Shown in pieces: positions 26,400 through 35,070 of a stretch of DNA of 64,000 nucleotides. This DNA comes from Calditrichota bacterium. Its GTDB lineage: Bacteria; Electryoneota; RPQS01. How positions within the stretch are numbered: the first letter of the stretch is position 1; each line of letters opens with the position of its first letter. The notes under the pieces were generated by a model that made no database searches, was not told the DNA's origin, and was given only the letters and a program-made list of their open reading frames with translations. Location of the stretch: contig JACJWA010000001.1 of NCBI GenBank assembly GCA_020637395.1, positions 1,240,001 through 1,304,000 on the forward strand, read 5' to 3'. The translations under genes and the position numbers were made by a program.

Positions 26400-26495
26400 T
26401 TAGGCTTTAGCTTGTTTCGCAGCCAGGATTCTTGCCCGTCTTCTACGCAGCTTGCGGCGGTGGATCATCTTCATGATTGTCTTGTTTCGACTCAT
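26400..26495 (-). CDS. 31-residue Arg-rich peptide, possibly a very small ribosomal protein
   Basis: A complete small frame: MSRNKTIMKMIHRRKLRRRR followed by ARILAAKQAKA. Thirteen of 31 residues are Arg, Lys or His. It has a strong AAGGAAG ribosome site, a good promoter (26534-26562) and a gene following five bases later. The IMKMIHRRKLRRRRAR core resembles the KKKHRKLLRRTR core of AURKAIP1/COX24-type (bS22-like) ribosomal proteins of 25-35 residues; bS21-like tails are another possibility. The gene is well supported; the family is a guess by eye. Confidence 0.7.
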   Translation of the reverse strand: MSRNKTIMKMIHRRKLRRRRARILAAKQAKA

Positions 26496-26533
26496 TTCAG
26501 CTTCCTTTGTTCCCGTTTTGTCGTAAATAGTTA

Positions 26534-26562
26534 AATATATATCATGGAGTCCACACTTTCAA
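26534..26562 (-). promoter_or_regulatory. Sigma-70-type promoter for the small peptide-HIT-TPR lipoprotein operon
   Basis: TTGAAA (26562-26557), 17-base spacer, TATATT (26539-26534) on the minus strand, about 38 bases upstream of the 31-residue peptide ATG. It is divergent from the tRNA promoter 40 bases away. Confidence 0.78.
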
Positions 26563-26603
26563 GCTTGTGGCTCCGAATCTCAATGCAATCTGAGCGCCCC
26601 CGC

Positions 26604-26632
26604 TTGACAAGTTGAGTGTTTTTCAGTAGATT
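26604..26632 (+). promoter_or_regulatory. Sigma-70-type promoter of tRNA-Asn
   Basis: TTGACA (26604-26609), 17-base spacer, TAGATT (26627-26632). It lies 10 bases upstream of the tRNA 5' end and probably also feeds crcB and glgB by read-through. Confidence 0.8.
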
Positions 26633-26642
26633 CCGGCTTGTT

Positions 26643-26714
26643 TCCGGAGTAGCTCAGCGGTAGAGCGGGTGGCTGTTAACCACTAGGTCGGGGGTTCGAA
26701 TCCCTCCTCCGGAG
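26643..26714 (+). tRNA. tRNA-Asn (GTT)
   Basis: A 72-base cloverleaf: acceptor TCCGGAG / CTCCGGA, D arm GCTC / GAGC, anticodon stem with loop CTGTTAA giving anticodon GTT at 26675-26677, five-base variable loop, T arm with TTCGAAT loop. CCA is not encoded; discriminator base G. Confidence 0.97.
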
Positions 26715-26721
26715 CAAATCT

Positions 26722-26743
26722 GGCCACCATCAGGTGGCCTTTT
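26722..26743 (+). terminator. Intrinsic terminator after tRNA-Asn
   Basis: GGCCACC / GGTGGCC seven-pair perfect stem, ATCA loop, then TTTTCTG. It lies eight bases after the tRNA and 20 bases before crcB, so crcB expression requires read-through or an unseen promoter. Confidence 0.8.
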
Positions 26744-26751
26744 CTGATTAT

Positions 26752-26757
26752 GAGGAG
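26752..26757 (+). promoter_or_regulatory. Ribosome binding site of crcB
   Basis: GAGGAG six bases upstream of the GTG at 26764. It decides the crcB start; an in-frame GTG at 26734 lies inside the tRNA terminator and would add ten non-homologous residues. Confidence 0.85.
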
Positions 26758-26763
26758 ATCAAC

Positions 26764-27141
26764 GTGAACCTCGCATGGATCGGGCTCTTCGGAGCCCTTG
26801 GAGCGCTCTCAAGATTCGGACTTTCCTCGTGGATTGCCCCTAAAACTCATGCAAGTTTTCCTTGGCCTACACTTGTCGTCAACTTGCTGGGGTGTCTGGC
26901 CATTGGGGCGATAATGGGGTCCGGCCTATTGGACTCGCCCCGCCATCCGCACCTCAGGCTTGCCTTCGTGACGGGCTTCCTCGGGTCCTTCACCACGTTT
27001 TCCGCCTTCTCCGCAGAGAGTTGGCTGCTGATCGAATCAGGCAAGCTGTCCGCCGCCGCCGCCTACATTCTTGCAAGCCTCATCGGGGGACTACTCTTGA
27101 CCGCCTTGGGCTATGGAGTTGCCCGTTTGGGCGGACAATAG
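26764..27141 (+). CDS. crcB: CrcB/Fluc fluoride channel
   Basis: A 125-residue protein with four hydrophobic helices and the Fluc signature: N40 in VVNLLGC and GFLGSFTTFSAFSAE at 71-85, whose Phe and Thr residues line the fluoride pore. Fluc works as a dual-topology dimer exporting fluoride. GTG start fixed by GAGGAG. There is no room for a fluoride riboswitch between the tRNA terminator and this gene. Single-copy here; the usual tandem pair is not seen, consistent with a homodimer. Confidence 0.95.
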   Translation: MNLAWIGLFGALGALSRFGLSSWIAPKTHASFPWPTLVVNLLGCLAIGAIMGSGLLDSPRHPHLRLAFVTGFLGSFTTFSAFSAESWLLIESGKLSAAAAYILASLIGGLLLTALGYGVARLGGQ

Positions 27142-27204
27142 ACCTTGAACTTCAAGCAGATAACCTCTATATTGTACAAGCTACCTCAACAGAATTCTCC
27201 CCGA

Positions 27205-29106
27205 ATGTCCACCCGCCTCACCTCAGAAGACCTCTATCTTTTTAACGAAGGAAGCCATTTTCGCCTGTACAAGAGGCTCGGTGCCCACTTGGACGTTCGA
27301 GATGGCAATAAGGGCGTGAGCTTCACGGTGTGGGCACCGGATGCCCGGGACGTCTCCGTAGTCGGCGAGTTCAACTCCTGGCAGCCGGACCGAAATCCCC
27401 TTAGTCCCGTTGAGCATAGCGGCATATGGGAAGGATTTGTTCCGGGTGCGGTGCTCGGCCAAGGCTACAAGTATCACATCCGATCTCGTGCTTCACATTA
27501 TGAAGTGGACAAAGCGGATCCGTTCGCTTTTCGAACTGAGATGCCGCCCAACTCCGCGTCCGTGGTTCATGACCTTGCCTTTGAGTGGCATGACAAAGAG
27601 TGGATGAATTCTCGGGCCGCGAAAAACGCGGACAACGCCCCGATCAGTATCTATGAAATGCACCTCGGAAGCTGGGACAAGGTTCATGAAGACGGTGGAC
27701 GCTCACTGCACTATCGCGAACTTGCGCCGCGCTTGATCAAGTATCTCCATGAGAACGGCTTCACGCACGTTGAATTCATGCCGGTCATGGAGCATCCCTA
27801 CTACGGATCGTGGGGATATCAGACGACGTCCTACTTTGCCCCCTCCGCGCGCTACGGCTCTCCGCAAGACCTCATGTACCTGATTGATCAGTTGCACTTG
27901 CATGGTATCGGCGTCATCCTGGACTGGGTTCCTTCGCATTTCGCCACCGACGAGTTTGCGCTCGGCTATTTCGACGGCACCTATGTCTATGAGCATGCGG
28001 ATCGGCGGCAGGGATTTCATCCCGACTGGGGCAGCTTCATCTTCAACTATGGCCGCACGGAGGTGCAGTCCTTTTTGATCAGCTCGGCATTTTTCTGGCT
28101 TGATGTATATCATGCGGATGGCCTGCGAGTGGACGGAGTTGCGTCCATGCTCTATCTCGACTATTCAAGGCAGGGTGGTGATTGGATTCCTAATAAGTAC
28201 GGCGGCAAGGAAAATGTGGACGCCATCGAGTTCCTGAAGCGACTAAACCATGAAGTCGGTGTGGCATTCCCGGGCACACTTCCAGTTGCTGAAGAAAGCA
28301 CCTCGTGGGCCATGGTTACCCGGCCTCCCTATATCGGCGGACTCGGTTTCCGCATGAAATGGGACATGGGATGGATGCACGACACTTTGCAATACATGGC
28401 GCTCGATCCGGTCTTTCGCAAGTACCATCATCACTTGCTGACCTTCCGGATGCTCTACGCCTACACCGAGAACTTCGTGCTTCCGCTTTCCCACGACGAA
28501 GTTGTGCACGGCAAGGGATCGCTACTGGGGAAAATGAACGGTGACATGTGGCAGAAGTTTGCCAACCTGCGCAGCCTCTATGGCTACATGTGGTCCATGC
28601 CGGGCAAGAAATTGCTCTTCATGGGAGGTGAAATCGCGCAGTGGCGGGAGTGGAGCCATGATGACGCCGTGGACTGGAATCTGCTTGATTTCGACTCTCA
28701 TTCAGGTATGCAGCGATGGGTTCGGGATTTGAACAAGTTGTACACTGAAGAAGGCGCGCTGCACAAATTTGATTTTCAGCAGGAAGGTTTCGAGTGGATT
28801 GATTGCCACGATTTTGATCAATCCACGTTCGTGTTTCTGCGCAAAGGCGAAGCCGGTGATTCGCCTATTCTTGTTGCATTGAACTTCACTCCCGTGCCTC
28901 GCCATAACTATCGTGTCGGAGTGCCAGTCCCCGGCGAGTGGATAGAGGTCCTGAACAGCGACGCCGCCAGCTATTGGGGATCCGGTGTTGGGAATCTGGG
29001 AAAAGTCACCACATCCAAATTCTCATCCCACGGACACGCTCAATCGCTGTCACTGACTCTTCCTCCGCTTGCCGCAGTCTTTCTAAAGGGCCCTGCCTCC
29101 AAGTAG
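27205..29106 (+). CDS. glgB: 1,4-alpha-glucan branching enzyme
   Basis: A 633-residue GH13 branching enzyme making alpha-1,6 branches in glycogen. Order: CBM48 domain (VSFTVWAPDARDVSVVGEFN), TIM barrel with HADGLRVDGVASMLYLDYSR and the nucleophile Asp at about 310, acid/base Glu in VAEESTSW, and LPLSHDEVVHGKGS, then a C-terminal beta domain. Length fits the form lacking the extra N1 domain. ATG at 27205 is chosen because homology (LTSEDLYLFNEGSHFRLYKR) starts right after it; a TTG 20 codons upstream is the alternative. No other glycogen genes are adjacent. Lies 63 bases after crcB. Confidence 0.96.
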   Translation: MSTRLTSEDLYLFNEGSHFRLYKRLGAHLDVRDGNKGVSFTVWAPDARDVSVVGEFNSWQPDRNPLSPVEHSGIWEGFVPGAVLGQGYKYHIRSRASHYEVDKADPFAFRTEMPPNSASVVHDLAFEWHDKEWMNSRAAKNADNAPISIYEMHLGSWDKVHEDGGRSLHYRELAPRLIKYLHENGFTHVEFMPVMEHPYYGSWGYQTTSYFAPSARYGSPQDLMYLIDQLHLHGIGVILDWVPSHFATDEFALGYFDGTYVYEHADRRQGFHPDWGSFIFNYGRTEVQSFLISSAFFWLDVYHADGLRVDGVASMLYLDYSRQGGDWIPNKYGGKENVDAIEFLKRLNHEVGVAFPGTLPVAEESTSWAMVTRPPYIGGLGFRMKWDMGWMHDTLQYMALDPVFRKYHHHLLTFRMLYAYTENFVLPLSHDEVVHGKGSLLGKMNGDMWQKFANLRSLYGYMWSMPGKKLLFMGGEIAQWREWSHDDAVDWNLLDFDSHSGMQRWVRDLNKLYTEEGALHKFDFQQEGFEWIDCHDFDQSTFVFLRKGEAGDSPILVALNFTPVPRHNYRVGVPVPGEWIEVLNSDAASYWGSGVGNLGKVTTSKFSSHGHAQSLSLTLPPLAAVFLKGPASK

Positions 29107-29126
29107 TTCTTTCCGCTTCTCTTTGC

Positions 29127-29140
29127 ATACACCCGTGTAT
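29127..29140. promoter_or_regulatory. Short palindrome between glgB and the transporter, possible operator
   Basis: ATACAC-CC-GTGTAT, a perfect 6+2+6 palindrome 22 bases before the transporter GTG in a 55-base gap. Size suits a small dimeric repressor site; chance occurrence cannot be excluded. Confidence 0.3.
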
Positions 29141-29161
29141 CAATACTAATCCTATCTAATT

Positions 29162-30820
29162 GTGAGTAACTCCAAACAAGGTCTAGTCGGACAGCTTTCG
29201 CAATTTGGCAGAGCGTTCTGGATGCTCAACATCATGGAGATGATTGAGAGGCTCGCGTACTACGGTGTGCGAGTCGTCATTCCAATCTATATCGCTCAAG
29301 CCGACGAAGTTGCCGGTCTGCACTTCACGCAGATCCAAAAGGGTCTAATCTTCTTCTATTGGGCACTCGTCCAATCGCTTGTCCCGATGTTCTCGGGCGG
29401 ATTTGCCGACCGCTACGGCTACAAGCGCACGATTGCCTGGAGCATCGCTCTGAAAGCTGCGGGCTATCTCCTAATGGCGACGCAGAGAGAGTTCTATCCG
29501 TTCCTTTTCGGATGCTGTGTGCTGGCCTTCGGTACAGCTGTTTTCAAGCCCGGCATTCAGGGAACGCTGGTTCAGAGCATTACGAAGGCCACCTCGTCCG
29601 TGGGTTGGGGAACCTTCTATATGGTCGTCAACATCGGTGGGTTCCTTGGACCGCCCCTCGCGCACTTCTTGTACGGTATCTCCTGGCCCGCAGTATTCTA
29701 CGGCTGCGCCATCATCGTCAGCTTGAACTTCCTGATGCTCTTAACCTACAAGGAAGTTCCGGCAGGCGGAGATCAAACCGGCACGCCGTGGACAATCTTC
29801 AAGACCACCTGCGTCAACATGGCGCGCCCATGGTGGCTCGTCCCCACAAGCTTGCTCTCGATTCTGGCCGTCTTCGTCCTGCCCTTCCCCTCCACTCTTC
29901 GCATGATTGTGGTTGCGATTGCGTTGGGCTTGCTGATTGTTCGAACTACGCGCGTGGGTGCCTTTATCTGGCTGATGTCCGGCTTCTGGTTGATGTTCAT
30001 GCAGCTGTTTGACATGCTGCCGAACTTCATCGTGGACTGGGTGGACAGCTCGATGATTGTCCATGCCTTAGGACTACCCGCATGGATGACCGTGGAAACC
30101 GCTCGCGGAACCATGATCACGCAGGAATGGATGATCAATGCCAATGCAGGACTGATCGTCGTTTTGGTTGTCTTCGTGTCCTATCTTGTCGCCAGAATGC
30201 GCCGTTTGACTTCCATCCTGCTCGGCATGACCATCTCCGCTGGAGGACTGGTCGCCGCGGGATTCACAATGTCCGGCTATCTTTGTATTCTGGGAATCCT
30301 CTGTTTCAGTGTCGGTGAAATGCTGGCCAGCCCCAAGATGAACGACTATCTTGGCGTGATTGCTCCCGAGGGCCAAAAGGCGCTTTACATGGGTTATGCC
30401 AATATCCCGCTTGCCATCGGTTGGAGCTATGGATCTCTGCGCGGCGGCGAAGTGTATGACAAGATGGGAGACAAGGCAAACCTGTCCCTGAACTACCTTG
30501 CAGAGAAGTTCGCAATCACAAAAGATCTGTCTCAGGACTCCATTGTCGCAAAGGTGCAGGCCGCCGGAGTGGATTCCACACGCGCGGTACAGGCGGTCAG
30601 CGATGCCTTCGTGCAAGGTGAGGGAATCGCCAGAACCAAGGCCACCGAGTTTCTGCAGACTGTCTCAGGACTGGATGCAGCTCAAGTTACGCAGACTCTC
30701 TGGAGTGTCTATCACCCCTACAAACTCTGGTATCAGTTCGCCGCCATCGGAATCGCCTCCGCTATCGGCGTCGCCATCTACGCGCACTTTGCGCACAAAT
30801 GGCAATCAGAAGATGTATAG
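29162..30820 (+). CDS. MFS transporter, POT/PTR2-like
   Basis: A 552-residue protein with about 12-14 hydrophobic helices. Near the N-terminus MEMIERLAYYGVRVVIPIYI matches the ExxER-x-x-YYG motif of proton-coupled oligopeptide transporters, and FADRYGYKRTIAWS is the MFS loop 2-3 motif. Between the penultimate helices (near residue 430) and the last helix (about 525-548) there is an about 100-residue soluble, helical, charged segment that is not usual for POT proteins. Peptide or nitrate-type substrates are possible. GTG start, weak ribosome site. The aminotransferase gene follows by 27 bases. Confidence 0.82.
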   Translation: MSNSKQGLVGQLSQFGRAFWMLNIMEMIERLAYYGVRVVIPIYIAQADEVAGLHFTQIQKGLIFFYWALVQSLVPMFSGGFADRYGYKRTIAWSIALKAAGYLLMATQREFYPFLFGCCVLAFGTAVFKPGIQGTLVQSITKATSSVGWGTFYMVVNIGGFLGPPLAHFLYGISWPAVFYGCAIIVSLNFLMLLTYKEVPAGGDQTGTPWTIFKTTCVNMARPWWLVPTSLLSILAVFVLPFPSTLRMIVVAIALGLLIVRTTRVGAFIWLMSGFWLMFMQLFDMLPNFIVDWVDSSMIVHALGLPAWMTVETARGTMITQEWMINANAGLIVVLVVFVSYLVARMRRLTSILLGMTISAGGLVAAGFTMSGYLCILGILCFSVGEMLASPKMNDYLGVIAPEGQKALYMGYANIPLAIGWSYGSLRGGEVYDKMGDKANLSLNYLAEKFAITKDLSQDSIVAKVQAAGVDSTRAVQAVSDAFVQGEGIARTKATEFLQTVSGLDAAQVTQTLWSVYHPYKLWYQFAAIGIASAIGVAIYAHFAHKWQSEDV

Positions 30821-30847
30821 TCTCATAGCAAGAAACCGAATGACCGA

Positions 30848-32059
30848 ATGAATACGCTGACTCAAGTTGTTCCGGCGCATCGAACCGAGCAGGTCACCTA
30901 TGCTGTGCGAGACGTGGTTGTCGTCGCACAGCAAGTGGCCGCGACGGGTCGAGAGATGCTCTATCTGAACATCGGCGACCCGAACTTGTTCGATTTCAAG
31001 ACACCCGATCACATTGTGGATGCAACGCTTCGCGCGATGCAGGACAACCGAAACGGATACGCCCCGTCCAGCGGAATCCCCGATGCTATTGAAGCGATTC
31101 GGGCACAAGCCGACCGGAGCGGCATTCGAAACATTCGCGACATCTTCGTCACCACCGGTGCCAGTGAAGCGATTGATGTTTGTTTCAGTGCGCTGGTCAA
31201 TGCCGGTGAGAATGTGTTGACTCCGACTCCCGGATATCCGCTCTATACGGCGGTGCTGGCGAAGCTCGAAGCCAAAGAGATTCCTTACTATCTTGACGAG
31301 GATAACGACTGGCAGCCTGACCTTGAGGATATTGCCTCCAAGATCACGCCCAAAACGAGAGCGATAGTCTTGATCAATCCGAACAACCCGACCGGATCGG
31401 TGTGCGAGCGCAAAACGCTTGAAGGAATCCTGGAGCTCGCTCGCAAACACAATCTGGTCATTTTCGCGGATGAAATCTACGACAAGCTCATCCTCGACGG
31501 TGGTGAGCATGTCTCCATCGCCTCGCTTGATCATGAACATCCCATCATAACATTCAATGGGATGTCCAAAGCCTACGTCGCACCCGGATTTCGAATTGGC
31601 TGGGGAATCGTCTCCGGCAATCCGTCCGTAATTAGCAACTACGTCGAGGCGATCAACAAACTCCTGCGGGCACGGCTTTCGGCCAATCATCCCGAGCAGT
31701 ATGCCATTGCCGCGGCTCTGGACGGTGATCAGTCACACCTGACGGAAATCAAGCAGAAACTCTCTCACCGGCGTGACCTCTCCGTGAGCATGTTGAATGC
31801 CATTCCCGGCGTCTCCTGTGTAGCTCCGCGCGGAGCATTCTATGCATTCCCCCGGCTCACAGTTGATCAGAGCGATGAGCTCTTCGTGCGCGAACTGATT
31901 AAGGCAAAGGGCGTCGTGACTGTGCACGGTTCCGGTTTCGGTCAGCGGCCGGGAACCAAGCACTTCAGAATCGTGTTCCTGCCTCAGGAAGAGATTTTGA
32001 GGAAGGCGTATGCACACATCGAAGAGTTTCTGTCCGTCTTCGAACCGGCAGCCGCCTGA
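30848..32059 (+). CDS. PLP-dependent aminotransferase class I, alanine aminotransferase-like
   Basis: A 403-residue fold-type I aminotransferase. Seen: YLNIGDPNLFDFKTPDH at 39-55, a form typical of AlaT/AlaA alanine-pyruvate aminotransferases; GYPLYTAV; NPNNPTG at 177-183; D208 and Y211 in FADEIYD; PLP lysine K241 in FNGMSKAYVAPGFRIGW; FRIVFLPQEEIL near the end. It lies downstream of the POT-like transporter, which would fit amino-acid use from imported peptides. ATG start. Followed by a strong bidirectional terminator. Confidence 0.88.
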   Translation: MNTLTQVVPAHRTEQVTYAVRDVVVVAQQVAATGREMLYLNIGDPNLFDFKTPDHIVDATLRAMQDNRNGYAPSSGIPDAIEAIRAQADRSGIRNIRDIFVTTGASEAIDVCFSALVNAGENVLTPTPGYPLYTAVLAKLEAKEIPYYLDEDNDWQPDLEDIASKITPKTRAIVLINPNNPTGSVCERKTLEGILELARKHNLVIFADEIYDKLILDGGEHVSIASLDHEHPIITFNGMSKAYVAPGFRIGWGIVSGNPSVISNYVEAINKLLRARLSANHPEQYAIAAALDGDQSHLTEIKQKLSHRRDLSVSMLNAIPGVSCVAPRGAFYAFPRLTVDQSDELFVRELIKAKGVVTVHGSGFGQRPGTKHFRIVFLPQEEILRKAYAHIEEFLSVFEPAAA

Positions 32060-32079
32060 TCAATCACCAAACACAACGA

Positions 32080-32107
32080 AAAAGCCCTCGCAAATGCGAG
32101 GGCTTTT
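32080..32107. terminator. Bidirectional intrinsic terminator between aminotransferase and nuoN
   Basis: A perfect 12-base inverted repeat (AAAAGCCCTCGC / GCGAGGGCTTTT) with an AAAT loop between two converging genes. T tracts are formed in both directions. Confidence 0.95.
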
Positions 32108-32127
32108 CTTTGCAAAGCAACAAAAGA

Positions 32128-33555
32128 TTATGGAACTGCTCTGAGCATGGCGGTAACCAGTTGATCGGGGAACAATCCGATCACGATGATAAGAAGCGAT
32201 GAAATCGCCAGTACGGCCTTGTACGCAAAAGGCTGACTGATAGCGACGTCGCCTTCTGGCTTCGCCATGAACATCGTCGAAACGACCTTCAGATAGTAAT
32301 AAGCGGCGACCGCGCTGTTCAATAGACCGATAATCACAAGCCAGAGATGGCCCTGTTCGATGGCCGCGGAGAAGACGTAAAGCTTTCCAAAGAAACCTGC
32401 TGTCGGAGGAATTCCGATCAAGGAAAACATGAAGACGGACATCATCAAGCCGAGCACAGGATAGACCGTTCCCATGCCGCGCAGCGACTCAAACGAATAA
32501 TCACCCTTGCCTCGCTGATTGATGAGCATCAACACGCCGAATGCACCTAGATTCATCAGAGCATATCCAATCAGATAGAATCCCGCCGCCGCAAAAGCTT
32601 GCGGTGTTCCGGCCACGATGCCCACCAGAAGATACCCGGCATGCGCGATGGACGAATAGGCGAGCATGCGCTTCACGCTCGTTTGCCTGAGCGCCACAAA
32701 GTTGCCGACGGTCATCGTCAGCGCAGCCATCACAGAGAGCGCCGTCGTCCAGTGCTCACTGGTCAGTATCAGCGCGACTCCAAACACACGAATAAGCCCA
32801 ACGAAGGCCGCTGCCTTCGCCCCGGTGGACATGAATGCAGTGATCGTGGTCGGGGCACCTTCATACACATCGGGAGACCAGAAGTGGAACGGCACCGCCG
32901 ACACCTTGAACGCAAAGCCCACGAGCAACAGTCCGATTCCCGTAACCGTCATCGGGCCGATCCCGTCACTCTGGCGGAGAGCTTCTCCGATTGCGACGTA
33001 GTCCAACGATCCGATTCCACCGTAAATCAGCGCCATACCGTAAAGCAAGAATGCCGAGGAAAACGCCCCAAGTACCAGATACTTCAAGCCGCCCTCGACT
33101 GAAGCGGCATCGTCGCGCCGGAAAGAGACCAAAACATAGAGCGCAATGGACATCGTCTCAAGGCCGACAAAGAACAGCAACAGATTCGCCGCGGCTGACA
33201 TGACCATCATGCCAAACACGCACATCGCCAGAAGCGAGTAGTATTCTCCGAGCCGAATCTTGCGGTGCGTCAAATAGAGAGGTGAGAAAATCGCCGTCGC
33301 CAGTCCTGCCACTGCAAACAGCGCACGGAACCAGGCAGAGAAGCCGTCATTGAACAACTGCCCCGCCATCAGCATGGTCTGCTCAGACGGAGAAATCAAG
33401 GCGACTGCGGCAGCAACGGCCAAGCCAAGCACGGTAACGCCCTGCGCGGCGGACGGGTTGCGGCCCTTGGAAGCAACATCCGCAAGGATCGCCAGGAGGG
33501 CCGTGACGACGACAATCAGCTCAGGCAGGACGCCCATGAAATCGCCGGAATCCAT
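32128..33555 (-). CDS. nuoN: NADH-quinone oxidoreductase subunit N
   Basis: A 475-residue antiporter-like membrane subunit of complex I, with about 14 helices. Seen: LETMSIALYVLVSFRRDDAA, FKVSAVPFHFWSPDVYEGAP, MLAYSSIAHAGYLLVG, and GIPPTAGFFGKLYVFSAAIE. The conserved lysine of the half-channel is in FKVSAVPFH. It is last of the nuoJKLMN run; its ATG overlaps the nuoM stop by one base (TAATG). Pumps protons with quinone reduction in the inner membrane. Confidence 0.97.
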   Translation of the reverse strand: MDSGDFMGVLPELIVVVTALLAILADVASKGRNPSAAQGVTVLGLAVAAAVALISPSEQTMLMAGQLFNDGFSAWFRALFAVAGLATAIFSPLYLTHRKIRLGEYYSLLAMCVFGMMVMSAAANLLLFFVGLETMSIALYVLVSFRRDDAASVEGGLKYLVLGAFSSAFLLYGMALIYGGIGSLDYVAIGEALRQSDGIGPMTVTGIGLLLVGFAFKVSAVPFHFWSPDVYEGAPTTITAFMSTGAKAAAFVGLIRVFGVALILTSEHWTTALSVMAALTMTVGNFVALRQTSVKRMLAYSSIAHAGYLLVGIVAGTPQAFAAAGFYLIGYALMNLGAFGVLMLINQRGKGDYSFESLRGMGTVYPVLGLMMSVFMFSLIGIPPTAGFFGKLYVFSAAIEQGHLWLVIIGLLNSAVAAYYYLKVVSTMFMAKPEGDVAISQPFAYKAVLAISSLLIIVIGLFPDQLVTAMLRAVP

Positions 33556-35066
33556 TACGGCAAGACCCCCTGCAACTGAGAAAACTGCCCTTGCTGGAAA
33601 TGATCAAGCACCAGTTGGAGCGACGGTTCAATGCGTGTCAGAATCGGATCCGGATAAACTCCGATCCAAATCGCAAGGACGATCAGGACCAAGATCGGCA
33701 CGGCCTCAAACAGTGTAATGTCTTTGAGCTTTCGATTCTCGTCGTGAATCAACTCGCCATAGAACACTCGCTGATACATCCACAAAAGATAAACGGCCGC
33801 GAGAATTACTCCCGATGTCGCAATCACGCCATACAGAGTGTTCGATGCGAACGTCCCGATCAAGATCAAGAACTCACCGACAAAGCCGTTGGTGGTCGGA
33901 AGCCCTATGGAAGACAGCGCCACGATCATAAACAATGCGGCATATACCGGCATCACTTTCGCAATGCCGCCGTAGTCCGCAATCAAACGCGTGTGGCGGC
34001 GCTCATAAACGACTCCGACCAGCAAGAACAGCGCGCCAGTCGAAATGCCGTGATTGATTTGCTGTAAAAGTGATCCGGCCAGTCCCTGCTGGTTCAACGC
34101 AAAAGTTCCCAGCATTACAAATCCCAAGTGCGCGACGGATGAATAGGCCACAAGCTTCTTCATGTCCTTCTGCACCATCGCCACCATCGCGCCGTATATG
34201 ATTCCAATAATCGCGAGCCAACTAATCCACGGCACAAACTCAAGCGTCGCCTCAGGAAACATTGGCAAGCAGAACCTCAGGAAGCCATAGGTCCCCATCT
34301 TCAGCAAAACACCCGCAAGAATCACGGAGCCTGCCGTAGGAGCTTCGGTGTGCGCATCCGGAAGCCAGGTATGAAGCGGGAAAAGCGGAACCTTGATCGC
34401 AAAGGCAAGACCGAAAGCCAGGAAAAGCCACCGCTGAATGTCGAGCGCATAACTCGATTGTTCAGTCGCAAGCAGCAGATTGAACGTGTGTCGGCCAGTC
34501 TCCGGATCCACCGTGTGGAAATAGACATACAAGACGCCCACCAGCATCAACACGGATCCAGCCATCGTAAACAGGAAGAACTTTACCGTAGCGTACAGTC
34601 TGCGCTGGCCGCCCCAGACGCCGATCAGGAAGAACATCGGCACCAGCATGACTTCCCACATCACGTAGAATACGAACAAGTCCATCGCCGCAAAGACGCC
34701 GACCATGCCCGCTTCCAATAGCAGGAAAAAAAAGAAGTACTCCTGCACTCGATCCGTGATGCTGTGCCAACTGGCCAGAATACACAACACGGTCAGGAGC
34801 GTGGTCAATACGATCAGGAAAAGGCTGATGCCGTCCACACCCAGATGCCACTCTGCACCTATGGAGGGAATCCATGGCAGTTTCTCCACCATTTGATAGC
34901 CGGCTTCACCAACTTGAAATCCTGCCAGGATGGCCAGAGAAACAGCAAATGTCGCAAGCGATCCCGCCAGCGCGACACCTCTGAGTAAGCCAACAGACGT
35001 ACGGGGCAGTGCCAGCATGAGCAGACTGGTGAGCGCAGGAATGGCAATGCACAGAGTCAATAGCAT
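33555..35066 (-). CDS. nuoM: NADH-quinone oxidoreductase subunit M
   Basis: A 503-residue complex I antiporter-like subunit. Seen: HLGVDGISLFLIVLTTLLTV, MWEVMLVPMFFLIGVWGG with the conserved Glu, FAIKVPLFPLHTWLPDAHTE then APTAGSVILAGVLLKMGTYG, and KLVAYSSVAHLGFVMLG. ATG at 35066 follows the nuoL stop by four bases; a longer in-frame start inside nuoL is rejected because it adds a non-hydrophobic Cys/Trp-rich leader. Confidence 0.97.
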   Translation of the reverse strand: MLLTLCIAIPALTSLLMLALPRTSVGLLRGVALAGSLATFAVSLAILAGFQVGEAGYQMVEKLPWIPSIGAEWHLGVDGISLFLIVLTTLLTVLCILASWHSITDRVQEYFFFFLLLEAGMVGVFAAMDLFVFYVMWEVMLVPMFFLIGVWGGQRRLYATVKFFLFTMAGSVLMLVGVLYVYFHTVDPETGRHTFNLLLATEQSSYALDIQRWLFLAFGLAFAIKVPLFPLHTWLPDAHTEAPTAGSVILAGVLLKMGTYGFLRFCLPMFPEATLEFVPWISWLAIIGIIYGAMVAMVQKDMKKLVAYSSVAHLGFVMLGTFALNQQGLAGSLLQQINHGISTGALFLLVGVVYERRHTRLIADYGGIAKVMPVYAALFMIVALSSIGLPTTNGFVGEFLILIGTFASNTLYGVIATSGVILAAVYLLWMYQRVFYGELIHDENRKLKDITLFEAVPILVLIVLAIWIGVYPDPILTRIEPSLQLVLDHFQQGQFSQLQGVLP

Positions 35067-35070
35067 GCGC

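Noticed and set aside
26715..26763. Fluoride riboswitch before crcB
   Set aside because: The space is taken by a tRNA terminator and ribosome site; no fluoride-aptamer core is present.
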